Below, one piece after another: positions 1-14,039 of a DNA stretch of 64,000 nt. The stretch's first letter is position 1, and each line of letters starts with the position of its first letter. The DNA is from Acanthosoma haemorrhoidale (taxonomy: Eukaryota > Arthropoda > Insecta > Hemiptera > Acanthosomatidae). The DNA is taken from assembly GCA_930367205.1 (NCBI GenBank), contig OV884011.1:47319754-47383753 (forward strand), given 5' to 3'. The notes under the pieces were generated by a model. It saw only the letters and a program-made list of their open reading frames with translations, had not been told where the DNA came from and did not search any database. Both the position numbers and the translations under genes were made by a program.

Positions 1-420
1 AATGCGCACCCAACCCCATCATGAAGTGATTTTCATCCAACACTCTTCCACAATTATACAACGACATAACATCATTGCAGGAAGACACACTACCCTCTCT
101 CTGTAGTCATTCGAGAAGGTTATCAAATTAAAGTATGGGTGCTCTGATTCATAATATGTTATGTGATAGGATTTCAATGGATTATAATTATACAAATTCA
201 TTAAAATTGTTTTCGCAGAGATAACGAAACCCTCAATTATGCAAAATTACTCATTATACCTAATTGTTATGACAGCATTCGTAGGACACAGATAGACATG
301 CTGGCTCAGCAATCATGCTGCCATATTGCCCAACTTATAAATTACATCGATTCCACCCAAGTTCATGACCAGAGGTGCACCAGAATTAATTTTTAATTTT
401 GGTCATCCACTCACAAACGT
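1..420. other. Non-coding, no gene seen
   Basis: AT-rich sequence upstream of the recognised Vsx exons. No open frame here resembles a known protein, and no repeat shared with the rest of the window was noticed. It is either part of the intron before the first recognised Vsx exon or upstream flank. Confidence 0.5.
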
Positions 421-850
421 ATTGGGGTAAGGGTGTGAATTATGATTTTAATCCTCCGTGGGGAGTGAGAAAGGCAATTAATAAAAATTCTTGCCAGCTT
501 AACCGCTCAGTGCCGGTGCTAATAAAGTGGGTGGGATATGAGTGAAATAATCCGGCGGCCCTCGTAGAGGAATGCAGCCCTAATAATAGGATAAAGGGCA
601 ATCATAGGGCCCGGGGCTTATGAGAAAATTCCGACGGGCCATTAGTAGAAATAGCAAGCTGGATCAGCTGCCTCCACCCTCCACCAGTTGCTGCTTCTTG
701 GTTCCAACCCTTCCCTCCGGCTATTGATCAGTTGGCACCACTGGCTGGCAGGTTGCAGACCGGAGGGCGGAGTGCTTCGAAGGTTAAACCCTTCTACCCG
801 GTCTATCGGCCGAACCTCTCGTGAGCATTCCATAGCCAAGGATGAACTCG
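421..850. promoter_or_regulatory. GC-richer island, candidate conserved non-coding element
   Basis: A block clearly richer in G+C than its surroundings, not shared with any repeat in the window. It contains two TAATCC motifs (449-454, 548-553), the K50 homeodomain core used by Otx/Pitx-type factors, and a CAATTAAT at 475-482. Enhancers of developmental homeobox genes often look like this in AT-rich insect genomes. Short open frames in it look like chance. The regulatory role is inferred from composition and motifs only. Confidence 0.35.
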
Positions 851-940
851 ATGTGCGATACTAGATAGCTGTGGAGCAACAAAGTAGCTCTATCTACTTC
901 AGCTCAGATGCTGGCTTCTGTATGGATTTCCTACTCGGAG

Positions 941-1013
941 ATCTCTGGACTGTTTTGCAAATATTGTATGATTGAGCAAGTGAATGAACAGCTGTAAATA
1001 TGGTGTGAATGAA
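941..1013 (+). mobile_element. Short fragment of the Jockey-like non-LTR family (3' region)
   Basis: This stretch matches, with scattered changes, the 3' region of the family seen complete to its end at 15652-16137, 18209-18675 and 27762-28114: the segment from the TCTCTGGACTGT motif through GTAAATATGGTGTGAATGA. Both ends are missing, so it is an old, eroded copy. No duplication flanks were found. Confidence 0.6.
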
Positions 1014-2214
1014 ATGGCAAAAAAGGTTCTCGGGTAGTTCTTTGCTGGTCTGCACATATGGTGTCAACACTTAATGATAAAAAGGTGCATTACACAACTA
1101 TTTGAAATATACTGATAAGTTTTCGATTTCACGTTTAAATATGAATAACCACCTAAAAAGTCAATTAATTTTTAGAGTTTCGCTTTTGTTCGCGAGAGCT
1201 GTGAGTTTTTTCAAGTTTAACTTTATTGAATTTTAAATAAAAACCAACCACCACATTTTGAGGTGTTGTGGAATACTGGAATACGTTTGACATTTCAGAT
1301 TTAACCAACTTTCAACTAGGTACGGTGAGATTGTGTTTCATCTGCCAGAATGATTTAGTCAATATGAAATTGTAATGATTTTTACCACAAAACTTCAAAA
1401 TATGGTTTTTAGTATGTGTAAATGTGACAAAAGCACCCAATGCACTAATTTTAAAGATTCCTCAGATTCCAGCTACATCCCTTGTATTTAGTGGAAGTTA
1501 ATCCAATGTGTTTTTTTTTAAATAACAATTTGCTTGTACAGGATTAATCGGGTGTAAGAATTCATTCACAGTTATGTACAAGTCACATTCTCAAATGTGT
1601 ACTGGACTCCTCAGGAGCCCCCTCCCCACTCCCAAGGCAATTTCCCCTTTAACCTGGTAGAAGGGCTGGAAGCAGAAGAGCCCCCTTGGCCTCCCTCTCC
1701 GACCGTTTCGGTATTTGGCGATGACCTGAGAGTAATAGGGTAACAGAGCCAGTGATTGTACCCCTATTTACAATACAAGGATGAGTGGGTAAGTTTTTGT
1801 GGTATTTGGAAAATATTGAGGATAAAATAAGTCCAAGGACAGTTAATACTTTAAAGTTTGTTTGTTTGTCAGATTTACGGCAATTATCATATTAATGCTT
1901 CATTGTGAACTTATCCTATTTCATTGAAATTTTCCTTGATCCATACTCCTCGTTACATAATTTTTAAATATTTAAGAGAGATTAAAAATTGGAAGAATAA
2001 TATAATAGACGTTTTTGAAAAAAACAATATTCCAAATAAAAACCTTTGGTCTCTCCTGTATTTACATTCATTAAGTCGTTGTAGTGCCAAATCTAGACAT
2101 CGTCATGGAATTCACGTCACAAAAAACGTATCATAATACTACCTATAATAACTGTAACAATTTAATTATTGTAGAACATGCAGAAATACGATGGCTGACT
2201 AAATGTAAATCCTC
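1014..2214. other. Non-coding, no gene seen
   Basis: AT-rich sequence with a more GC-rich stretch around 1600-1745 that matches no other part of the window. No reading frame here resembles a known protein. Confidence 0.45.
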
Positions 2215-2620
2215 TCCCCGGCTAGGAGCAACTATCAGCTAGTTTACAGGATTGCAGATTACCGGCCAATGGCCCCCCGGAGGAATGGGAACTTTAATTG
2301 GAGGGAATTAACCGCTTAGTTAGAGATCCATGGAGAAGTTTGTTCTAATTCCTGACTGATTGCCGGATTTCTCTCCAGTTTTCGCTACAGTCCGGCAGCC
2401 GTCGAGCTCTGGAGAACGACAAAGGGCTGATAACGGGCCCGTGCTCCTAGACAATGCTCCCTCGTTAAAAACACTTAGTCAGGAGCTTGTGTTTCCTCCG
2501 GTTCGTGGCGGAAGTGGAATTCTAACGACTTCCTCTCTGGCTGTATGTCTGTCGGCCTTTCCTCGATGCGCTGACAGTGCACTAGTGAATGTTTATTTAT
2601 TCAACTGATAACGTTCGACT
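2215..2620. promoter_or_regulatory. GC-richer island, candidate regulatory element
   Basis: A non-repetitive, GC-richer block in AT-rich DNA. It has a TTTAATTGG, a GGAATTAACC and a TTAGTTAG within about 40 bp near 2295-2325, all homeodomain-like AT cores set in GC-rich context. An 82-codon open frame here has no recognisable family features and is taken as chance. Confidence 0.3.
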
Positions 2621-3935
2621 AGCACCTCTAATTTACAAAGGGAATGAGTGTTATGGTAGCACCAGGCAAGGACGCTTGTTTTATTAAGCCATATATATGT
2701 GTAACGTATCTAGTTCCGTTGTTCGGCGTATTTGCGAAGTAACTCCGCTGCAGACGGAAATAGTGAATAGACTCACATAAATACTGGGCTGTTACAAATC
2801 GTCTTGTGCATAAAACTAGTTTATTTTCAAAAAAATATTCTTAAGATAGGATTTGGAGCCCCTATTGTTCCATAAACATAAGAATCACTGTTGTGTAATT
2901 CACCAATAATGACAGTATAATCGAAGCGACTTAATTAGTCTTGAAGTCGTGTATTCCCAGCATTGAAGTCTTTGGACCAGAGCTCTGCCAAGTTTCACCT
3001 TTCATCAAACAAATTTCTTTGGCTGCCGCCTTGACGCTCAATCATTTTTTTCAGTAAAGTCTTAAAATACCACAAATCACTATTTTATCTGATCATTTGC
3101 GTTGCAATAGAAATGAAACGCAAAAACGGTAGAGGTACATAATTCGATAAAGGACTATTCAATGTAAGCAATGAATGATATAAACAAAAGATTCAAATAT
3201 GGATCTAATTTGTAGTTTTGAAGTCAACAATGCTTTCATGCTCAGGGACTTTTGTAACAGCCTACTAGAACCTAGAGTCAAGTGCAGATCCGAGCTCAGG
3301 TTCTGCTTTAAATACATTAGGGATTTAATAAGTTTTGAATTATAAAATTCATCAATTAACTAAACAAGTATAAAATCTAACATCCAGTGAAGACTCTTGA
3401 TAGATTATGAATGACTATAGTTATTTTCATTCTCTCAGAAACCATTCATTACTTGTGGTTTGACATCCTTTGTGAAATTATGAAATAAACAAACTTCAAG
3501 TAGATAATTACGTGGTACATCTGACAACGTATATCTAACTTATAGATAGTGGATGATGTGAAGAACTAACGAGTAAGAAGAGACAGTTAAGCACCTTAAG
3601 ATAAAAGACAAATTAAAGTAGAAACTAAGAGCCAGTACAAGCCAGAAGAAGAATGATATTTTTGATGGTAAAATATATGTAATTTATAATTAACAAATAA
3701 ATGTAATTTCATTTACAAATAAATAAAAATAAATTAAGGGTTCCGGCGAATAACGATCGATCTATGTTACATTTTTGCGAAATCGGATTTTTCATTGAGT
3801 AACGTTCTATGTAGTTACCCCTTAGATATCCTTACAAAACTGCGGCATTGTCCGTTGTTCCAATTATAGACCTCATCATCCTATTGTAAAGTGGCATAGC
3901 AACGAAATCGGTTGGTTTCAGTAAGAACTAAATTA
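2621..3935. other. Non-coding, no gene seen
   Basis: AT-rich single-copy-looking DNA. No recognisable gene or repeat. It ends at the duplicated target of the Jockey-like element that follows. Confidence 0.45.
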
Positions 3936-4719
3936 CTTTAACTTAACTCTAATACTCCTTTATTGTGCTATAATTACAATCTGCCTTTTATAAGGCAATG
4001 AGTAATAAGATAAATGCTCTCATTCATACCATATTTACAGTTCATCATTCACTCGCTCATTCATACAATATTCACAGACAGCCCAGAGACATCCTAAAAT
4101 CCACATGCGAAGAGAAAGCGGAGTCTTGGGAAGTCCCCCACGCTCCTCCGTCAGCCGCGTCACCGGATACTAGCCAGTGGAGGCTGACCAAGAGCGTGAG
4201 AGCCACAGACGCTCAGGACATGATTGGAGAAACTGGCCATTGCCAGGACTCCCACTGTCACACGCTTATAGCAGGTCACGAGGCCACTGCCGTTTCAGTC
4301 TCCGAGGAGGATTATAGGGATGAGTGGCGCAGTGCAATGACTGTGCTACAGGATTAAGGTGGTTGGAAAGGCTACTGTGGAATTTCATAAACTTGGAAGG
4401 GATGAGTTCTAGAATGTAGGGTATATTAAGATCGTTATGAAGGGTTTTGTTGCTGACATAATAAGGGGTATTTACTATTGTTCTCAGGACTTTTGATTGA
4501 AAGGATTGGATTGATGTTCGACTTTTTTGCTGTCCCCCATAGCTCTATTCCGTATGTCCAGATTGGTTTAAGTATAACTTTGTAGATTAGTAGTTTATTT
4601 TCTATTGAGAGATGGGATGTCCTTTGAAGTAGTCTGTACAGTTGTCCAAAGCGTCTGTTTAGTTCTTGTCTTTTTAGTCTCGTATGTGGGTTCCAGGTCA
4701 GTCGTTTCCTTTAACTTAA
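3936..4719 (-). mobile_element. 5'-truncated Jockey-like non-LTR retrotransposon with 11-bp TSD
   Basis: The element lies on the minus strand at 3947-4708. It is flanked by the direct repeat CTTTAACTTAA at 3936-3946 and 4709-4719, a target-site duplication. On the minus strand it reads through the end of a Jockey-type reverse transcriptase (the motif LKPIWTYG can be read) into the 3' untranslated tail, ending with an AATAAA-like signal. It is the same family as the copy at 37252-38499, which shows more of the enzyme. It is 5'-truncated, as usual for target-primed reverse transcription. The 119-codon plus-strand open frame over it is antisense to the element and is not a gene. Confidence 0.85.
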
Positions 4720-5394
4720 AACTTAAAATGTAACACAGACCATTCATTTATTGAATCCGATTGTTACATCGGATATTATGAACATATGTACAATTATAAA
4801 TAAATATCATGTTAAGGTCTATATGGATGCTGTCTCTACGACTGTTTAACATGCCTGTAATCTAGATTTTATTGACCGACCCAAAGGTTAACATTCTGAT
4901 CTTAGCTGCAAAGTTATAATTGAGAAAATCTTATAAATTATTTATGAAGATTCATTAACAAAAATGAACATTCCCTCGTAAGGTATTAGTTATTTTATAT
5001 TTAATTTCTTACGATCACATTAGCTTACTAAAATCTACCAGGGAGTATGGACAAACCATAACTTTATCGACCAACCTAAAGCATATCCATAGTTCGCCAC
5101 TTTAACTAATAACGTCAACTATGATAGGAGTTTTAACATTTCACAAAGTGGCAGATTTTAGTTTTTTATTTTGACTAAGATACAAAAAACTATGTAAGAC
5201 TAGAAATCATACGTTATGTTACTTTACATTAGGTATGAGATTTTTTTATGTGATGACTGATTGTAATTGTAAATACAGTAGTCACAGAGAAAAAAATATA
5301 AGTAGAACATATTGCAAAATTGTGTTATTGAATAAATATAGCATCCTTCGAAATATCACTACATTATTTATGGAATTTTTCGGGCGTGGAGACC
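4720..5394. other. Non-coding, no gene seen
   Basis: AT-rich sequence between the retroelement and the next GC-richer island. Nothing recognisable was found. Confidence 0.45.
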
Positions 5395-5775
5395 CTTGAG
5401 TTCAGACAACACATCGTACCGTTTTTCTCAAGAACCGGAAGGGTTTACGGCAGAAGAGCCGGGTTGGCCTGCAGAAAACAATAAGCGACGGAGACTGACG
5501 TAGGTGTTTATTACGGCATTAAATGTTTGAGGGTGCGGGCAGAGGAGACAGTAAAGTCAGCCCCTCTATATTTCACTGAGCCGCAAGAGGAGGTAAACTT
5601 GTTTAAGGGCGCCCCCTAGCCAAGGATAAATATTTCAATAGACCGTATCGATCACCCTCAGGGCTAGTTAATCCCTCAACCCTAATCCATAATCCCTCAA
5701 ACCGCACAATAGCACCTAATTTATCTGATCCGGTTAATCCTGGTACCAAGAAGTCGCAGGATTAATGGCCAAGAA
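5395..5775. promoter_or_regulatory. Candidate enhancer with a cluster of TAATCC (K50 homeodomain) sites
   Basis: GC-richer block about 0.5 kb upstream of the first recognised Vsx exon. Five copies of TAATCC or its complement GGATTA occur within 96 bp: 5669-5674, 5683-5688, 5690-5695, 5735-5740 and 5759-5764 (the last reversed). A CTGATC/TATC element lies between. TAATCC is the preferred core of K50 homeodomains such as Otx/Orthodenticle, Goosecoid and Pitx. Vsx itself has Q50 and prefers TAATTA/TAATTG, so this block would respond to another factor. Function is inferred; the site cluster is seen directly. Confidence 0.5.
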
Positions 5776-6283
5776 AATTATGGATATTTGACGATTCGTT
5801 ATTAATATTTCATAGTAATCAATAATTTTAATAATTCTATTCTCCATAATATGATCGTCTTTAATTTAACTAGGCGACATTTTTTACTGCCAAATTATTT
5901 TTTGGGACAGATTAAACTGAATAGAATTTTTTTTAATTTAGAGACTAATGCAACATTATCCAGATATGTGGCTTCGAGTTCGTTTTTTAAAAGGTTATAG
6001 TAAAAAAAACTACACTCAATTTTCATTAAGAACTGCATTATTTTTTTTAGGCTATATAGTTTACTTGTGGTCTTATAAAAATTATATCTTGCCAAAATAT
6101 TGAAATAAAAAACAGCAATTATAAATCTCAGGTAGATTCTGAACTCGTAATTGAGAAATATTTAATCTTTTATAACAATTATTTTTTTTATAAATCACTG
6201 ACGCCTAATTAACATAATTTTACAATCTTAACTTGCCTATAGGTAGATAGACGCATTGTAAAATAATGTATTTTTTTTTTCAG
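5776..6283. other. Intron 3' end before the first recognised Vsx exon
   Basis: Strongly AT-rich, ending in a run of ten T followed by CAG at 6281-6283, a good polypyrimidine tract and splice acceptor. No coding sequence is recognisable. The upstream donor is not in view. Confidence 0.6.
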
Positions 6284-6377
6284 GTTTGGGCCACCTTCAC
6301 CAAGAAGTCGGCAAAGACTACAGCACAGATCTTGGAGGATTCGGTTCAAATAAAAAGAAGAAGAAACGGAGACACAG
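6284..6377 (+). CDS. Vsx: Vsx internal exon: basic region leading into the homeodomain
   Basis: A 94-bp exon between acceptor CAG (6281-6283) and donor GTAAG (6378-6382). It starts with two bases completing a codon from an unseen upstream exon, then encodes a short Gly/His/Asp-containing stretch, followed by a lysine run and the basic motif KKRRHR. That run is the typical N-terminal arm context of Vsx/Chx10 homeodomains. The exon ends with the first two bases (AG) of an arginine codon; the next exon supplies the third base, making homeodomain Arg5. The next intron is only 230 bp. The upstream part of the protein, with the start codon and any octapeptide motif, was searched for in 1-6283 but not seen. 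A longer or alternative 5' splice choice for this exon cannot be excluded. Confidence 0.88.
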
Positions 6378-8980
<2,603 letters not shown>

Positions 8981-9240
8981 CCTCCTTAGGGTCCAATTAG
9001 AAGACGAATTAAGCCGTCAAACAGGGGGCTGTAGCTAACGGGGGCGTGGCCCGGCCGTTGATTGGTTGACGAGGAGGACCGGTGGCTGTAATTGGCCGAA
9101 CGGACTACAATTACCGTCCAATTAGACGGCGTGGACCGGCCAGTCACGGCGGGCACGTAATTGACAGATCCCCTGCTCTCCCCACACCCCTCCAACTGAG
9201 GATACAGTTTTTACAGGCTGACGTGGTAATTGCAGAGGTT
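8981..9240. promoter_or_regulatory. Candidate enhancer with a cluster of TAATTG/CAATTA (Q50 homeodomain) sites
   Basis: A GC-rich island inside the giant intron. It carries six copies of CAATTA or TAATTG within 240 bp: 8994-8999, 9089-9094, 9108-9113, 9119-9124, 9158-9163 and 9227-9232, plus AATTAA at 9007-9012. In random sequence about 0.1 would be expected. The sites are embedded in GC-rich spacers, so AT-richness does not explain them. This core is bound by Q50 homeodomains, the class to which Vsx itself belongs (Gln50 is encoded in the next exon), so autoregulation is a reasonable hypothesis. The minus-strand 211-codon frame overlapping this block (9122-9757) shows no protein family features and is probably chance. 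Confidence 0.5.
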
Positions 9241-9871
9241 CTGACAGTCGGACAGCTGTAACTGTTACAGGGTCAAAGCCTCCGGTCGCTTTGTACATCG
9301 GATCGTTTCGGACCAACAGCTTGTTTTCCTCAACACTCCATTGTGTTTTCGAATACATATATATATATTTGACTTTTCCCTGCCCCTGATATGTCTGAAA
9401 GCAGAAGCTTCTTACAATGTTATCCATCACTTTGATTGACCAGGTTTTGCCAGAAAAATAAATGAACCTGGTATACCTAGAAAGGGATGGTGCACTATAC
9501 TGTAGTAAAAATCTCCTATATTCAATGTTTTTGTAAATTTGTGTATTTGGACATTTCAGGCCGTGGTACATATTTTCACCATTTACAAAACAAAAAGGGT
9601 TTTTTGAAATACATCTAAACGAAATAAAGAAGATAAAAAGACAAGGAACAATACGAAGAGATAATAATCGTACCATGAAATATTTGAAACCAAGTAAATT
9701 GTAAATCATACCTCGACGTAAAAAATCGGAAAAATATTTTCCAGGGCAGTTAAACAAGATAGTACTGGATATGAGAATTTTATGGGAAATGTTTCGTAAA
9801 TTCTAAGTTGTTTGGCAGCAGCGTTTGGTCTCCTTGCAAAAATATTATGAAATCATAAATAAATAACGCTA
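9241..9871. other. Intron sequence with one long anonymous minus-strand frame
   Basis: A minus-strand open frame of 211 codons runs 9757-9122. Its translation has no recognisable motif, its end lies in the GC-rich candidate enhancer, and no splice partner was seen. It is treated as chance, though it is the longest unexplained non-repeat frame in the window. Confidence 0.4.
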
Positions 9872-9983
9872 TACGGGTGGTCTGAAAAGTTTCCGGCCTA
9901 ACAAAGCTTTTATTTCACTAGTTTTTATTTATTTTATTATCATCTTCATGTTAAGGTCGGAAACTTTTCAGACCATCTGTGTA
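9872..9983. mobile_element. Miniature mariner-type element with inverted ends
   Basis: About 108 bp with near-perfect terminal inverted repeats: GGTGGTCTGAAAAGTTTCCG near 9877-9896 is complemented by CGGAAACTTTTCAGACCATC near 9958-9977. TA dinucleotides at 9872-9873 and 9982-9983 fit the TA duplication of Tc1/mariner elements. It has no coding capacity and would have to be moved by an enzyme from elsewhere. The mariner relic at 60449-61683 has different ends and is not its source. Confidence 0.8.
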
Positions 9984-12629
9984 TATTATGTTTGAAAATA
10001 TATATCTATCTATCGATACTTATATATTTTCACCTACCTTATCCAGAAGGCATGGAGGTTTCCAGAAGGCTTAAGTAGAATAAATAAAATACTATATTTA
10101 ACTGAATTGAATTGATCGTAGATACCATTTAATTATTAAAATTAATTGAGTTCATTACTCCATCAAAATCTGAGCGCATCCATCACATTAGCGTAAAGTT
10201 GCTCAAAGATATTCAATTAATTTACTATTTGTCTCAATGGAATTTAACAAAAAGAAATTTACGTGAATAAATTAACGTGGGAGTCTAGGTTGGAATTATT
10301 ATCTATTATTATTATGTCTATATATTATTTATATATGTTTTACTAAAATATTATTAAATTCAGTATGAAGTAATAAAATGCAGGATCTTACTAACTATTA
10401 TTACAAACTATTTCTTACATAATACGACGAAGTTATCTAAAGATAAGGAGACCCCAATGTCTCAGGGCATTCCATCCGAGCGCCCTCGGTCCCATCACAG
10501 ACAGAAATCCCCTGAAACAGACAGGATGCCTAGGGCAGAGTCCAAAAAACGAAGTGGGATTTTGCTGGCTTCACTCATATTTATATCTCGTACTTTCAGA
10601 CCCAGTTACTCTCCATTAAGGAGAAGGACTTTTCTTTATGACCCTTTTGTATTAAGGAATATGACCTTCATAGAAGCTGGGAACAAGTTCGGACGGGCCT
10701 GAAAACACAGTCCAAGGACCACCTCTTTTGCAACACGAAAAGCAAGGGTTCTAAACTGTCAAATCCTCCTACCATAAAAAGATACTTCACAACCGATTTC
10801 ACCCTTGATTTCCGTCGGGGAAATCCCATAGGGACACATCTGTGTCCATTTATAGCTGAAAGTTCGTTCCATGGTTTCACTTAATATTAATTCTGATTTT
10901 AATATTGAATTCCCATGTCAGGGCCGAACACATATAACAGCGTCTTAAAACAGTGTTAATTCACTTACTCCTCAGCCTTGACCTGCTTCAAACCTCGTGT
11001 AATAATGGTGTTTGTTACTGGTCCGTCAACTCGTCCCTCAAACCCCTTTTGTTGACCACCGACAAAGGCACTTATAAGCTACAGTCAATTTAATTATCTA
11101 ATTTCTGTTATATTATTACTTATATATTATGTGGTGAGATACACATTTGACTTAATCTACATGCAAAAAGTCGTTAATCATATCATTAAATTTACTTTGT
11201 GCCATGAGTTACACATATAACACGGCAGATAGCCGGACTACCAGACCGACTGGAAGCAAGAGAAACTCTATGGTAGCCCTGTGAGCCTCTTTTGACAAAC
11301 TCCAACCAAGCTGCTGCCAAATGATTAATAAAATTAAAGTCATTATTTCTTAACTGGCTTTAAATAAAAAAGATTTGAGATGAAACCTACATTCCTTTCA
11401 ATGGAAGATAGTTCGTTACTAGATGCCCTGATTTATTGAATATTTCTATTTCTTTCTTTATATTAATAGAATCGTATGCTCCCTTGGTATTGTTGAACCC
11501 CTGAAATATGTGAAAGAACAGTTTAAGATCTTTTACTGAACACTTTGACTTGTGAGTCACTTCGTGTGGGAATTTTCCACAATACGTAAATTTCATTGAA
11601 CTGTTTGAATCTACTTATGAATTGTTTCAGAGTTTTCGATTTAGTTAAGGCCTGGTATGGTCCTAAAGCCTCCAGAGTTCTATAAAATAATAACCTCTCG
11701 TAACCCAAGTCCCATTTTCTCCGGAACTCGTAAAATAAATAATGACTTGTTTTCCAGGGATATTTACTGCCGCAACGCCTGATTCCATTACAAGACGGCC
11801 TAAGAAATCGAACATAAAACTTTGAAATAGGGCAATGGCACTATGAAATAATTATATTCTCACTGCGGTGATGTTTTATGTCTTTCCCTTCTCTGGCATA
11901 ATAAATTTAATGTGAATGATGCTCGCTTCAAACTGTAAACTTGATACGCTTATAAAGTAAATCTAAAATTGCTGAATTATTTATATTGATGTGTAAGATG
12001 CTGTTTGACAATCAGCTCGAAATTTTTAAAAATAGTGCTCAATATTTTTGAATGAAAATGCTGAAGTTTTTATCTATTAAACTAAACTAATAAAGGAAAC
12101 TAAAAAATCGGCTGATAGTGCTATTGAATTCGCGCTAACTTTTTAAAGATGTTTCTATTGTTCTCCCTTATAAATTTGTTTTGTGGAATATTAACGTTAC
12201 CATCTGAAACGGGTCATTAACTAAGGGTAAAATATCAAATATAATTTGATTCAATTATGGGTCTGAAGAGGAGGTTTTATATTTCAAATTTTGAGTGATT
12301 CATAAGCCAGAACAAATTGAACCAAAAAAAAACATTCCTGAAACAAGTAAGGAATAAACAAAAAACTACTATACAAATTACTTAAATGTTTGTTAATTTC
12401 TATTCCTAACATGAGAAGCCTTAATTAACAGTGATATTTCTATCATTTCTAACTTGGATAAGTACATAAAGACTAACTAGCGTTCCACATTTGCGTGTGA
12501 ACAAAAAAAATGTCAGTGAAAAAATGACAATTGTATCGTTCAAACCATGATCAGAACAAGATAAGACAATTACAGAAGACACGAGCATTAATATATTGTA
12601 TGCCAGCATAACCGATTTCCCTCCATCTT
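9984..12629. other. Intron sequence, no gene seen
   Basis: AT-rich intron DNA with a GC-richer patch near 10450-10560 and another near 10700-10870. Short open frames here resemble no known protein. No repeat shared with the rest of the window was found. Confidence 0.5.
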
Positions 12630-13050
12630 CCAATTAGTAGTCAGGCCGGCAGAGTTGAGACAATACTTAAAATAGCAATTAGGGAACCGGCGACGAACCA
12701 TTAGAGGCCACCAATTACATTGATTCTACCCCCCCCCCCATCCAGTTCATAACCTTAATGAGTTATCCTCTAATTATCATTTGATACAAATTCTCAAATG
12801 ACTAATACCTCCCCCCCCCCCGCCGCACTCCCTCTCTCCCTCTACCTCTTCCATTTGCGGCACAGCCCCGAACAAAACGCCCGTAAAACAGATAATTAAA
12901 TTATAATAAAGGGCACGCTGTGGGCGGCTAGGTTAGCTTTGTTCCGGTAATGAGAACACAGGCAACTTAATTGGGAAGATAGGCTACTAACAAGGGATTC
13001 TTTTCATCCAGTATCCACTTTCCTCCTTTATTTCGAAGGGTAGGCAGAAT
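12630..13050. promoter_or_regulatory. GC-richer island, candidate regulatory element
   Basis: A non-repetitive island containing several CAATTA/TAATTG-type cores (for example in GCAATTAGGG near 12680, CCAATTACAT near 12711 and CTTAATTGGG near 12967). It is interrupted by two runs of 11 C (12729-12739 and 12811-12821) that look like slippage-prone simple sequence. Candidate developmental enhancer by composition and motif content. Confidence 0.35.
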
Positions 13051-14039
13051 GGGGTGGTGGTGATGAAATTGTTATCTCCGTAAAGCTAACATAACGATAT
13101 CAAGAGAGAAAAATACAGCGGCTTCACGCAGATAGAGCACCGATTCATTCAAAACCCCAGAGGAGCGCAGAGTTGCCCAAGAGAGCTCTTGAGTTCTCCC
13201 AAAGTACAGCATATGGACGCACTTATACGTTATTTGGTGGAGTTGGAGACTAGTATCACGCTATACTACGAACAAACCCTGAAACCCAACAAGTCATTCC
13301 CAAAGGTACGCATAAAGCTGGTGCCTAGGCCCAACCGAAGACAAATATAGCCACAATTTTGTGATTGTAACTTATTTCAATAACATTCTAATGCCAACGC
13401 GATTGCATTATTCTCTCGACCTGATCCGTCATAACGTTTATCGTGCGTGCTTCACATTCTGGAAACTCTACCATTCGCGTTCTATGGTTTCTCTCACAAT
13501 CCAAAAGTCACCTCAGTAATACGCCTACTTCACCATTTATTGTTTTGATATTTAAATTATACGATGAAACCAGTTTTTTTTAACGTACAACTTTTTTCAC
13601 GTTTATTATTTTTTTTTTTTCATATTAATCCTGTTATTGTATATTAACCAATCAATATACAGACTGGGGTGTTGAAGATTAGATACATTTCAGAAGGATT
13701 AGATCATTTATATGGCTACCGTTGAATATAATTCGTTTGAAGACAAACAGGCATTGCAATTTTGGTCACCTGGGTATCATCTTACCCTATAAAGCACCTC
13801 GCCACAACCTACCATAATTATTTCTTCAGGCCATCGCATTGGTTTCATAATTAATTCAATGTATGAGCTATATAACATTATTGTATGTATGATTTTTCAG
13901 AGTTTCTTTTCGTTAACGACTGACTCTACTTGGCATCATTAGTGAATAATTCCCATTAGGGAGTTATTTCTGAACGAGTAATGAGGCTTTTTGGATTTGA
14001 AATGAAATTGGACTGTGCCACTGTACATGAGGAATTGCC
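13051..14039. other. Intron sequence, no gene seen
   Basis: Mixed-composition intron DNA without recognisable gene or repeat. A TAATTA/TAATG-containing stretch leads into the next island. Confidence 0.45.

Noticed and set aside
3998..4357. 119-codon plus-strand frame as a gene
   Set aside because: Antisense to the 3' region of a Jockey-like retrotransposon.
1..6283. Search for the first Vsx exon with start codon and octapeptide
   Set aside because: No frame with these features was found here; the exon is probably upstream of the window.
9122..9757. 211-codon minus-strand frame as a gene
   Set aside because: No recognisable domain, end overlaps a homeodomain-site cluster, no supporting signals; likely chance, but it is the one anonymous frame worth a search.
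10457..10702. 81-codon plus frame in a GC-richer patch
   Set aside because: No family resemblance, no splice signals of note.
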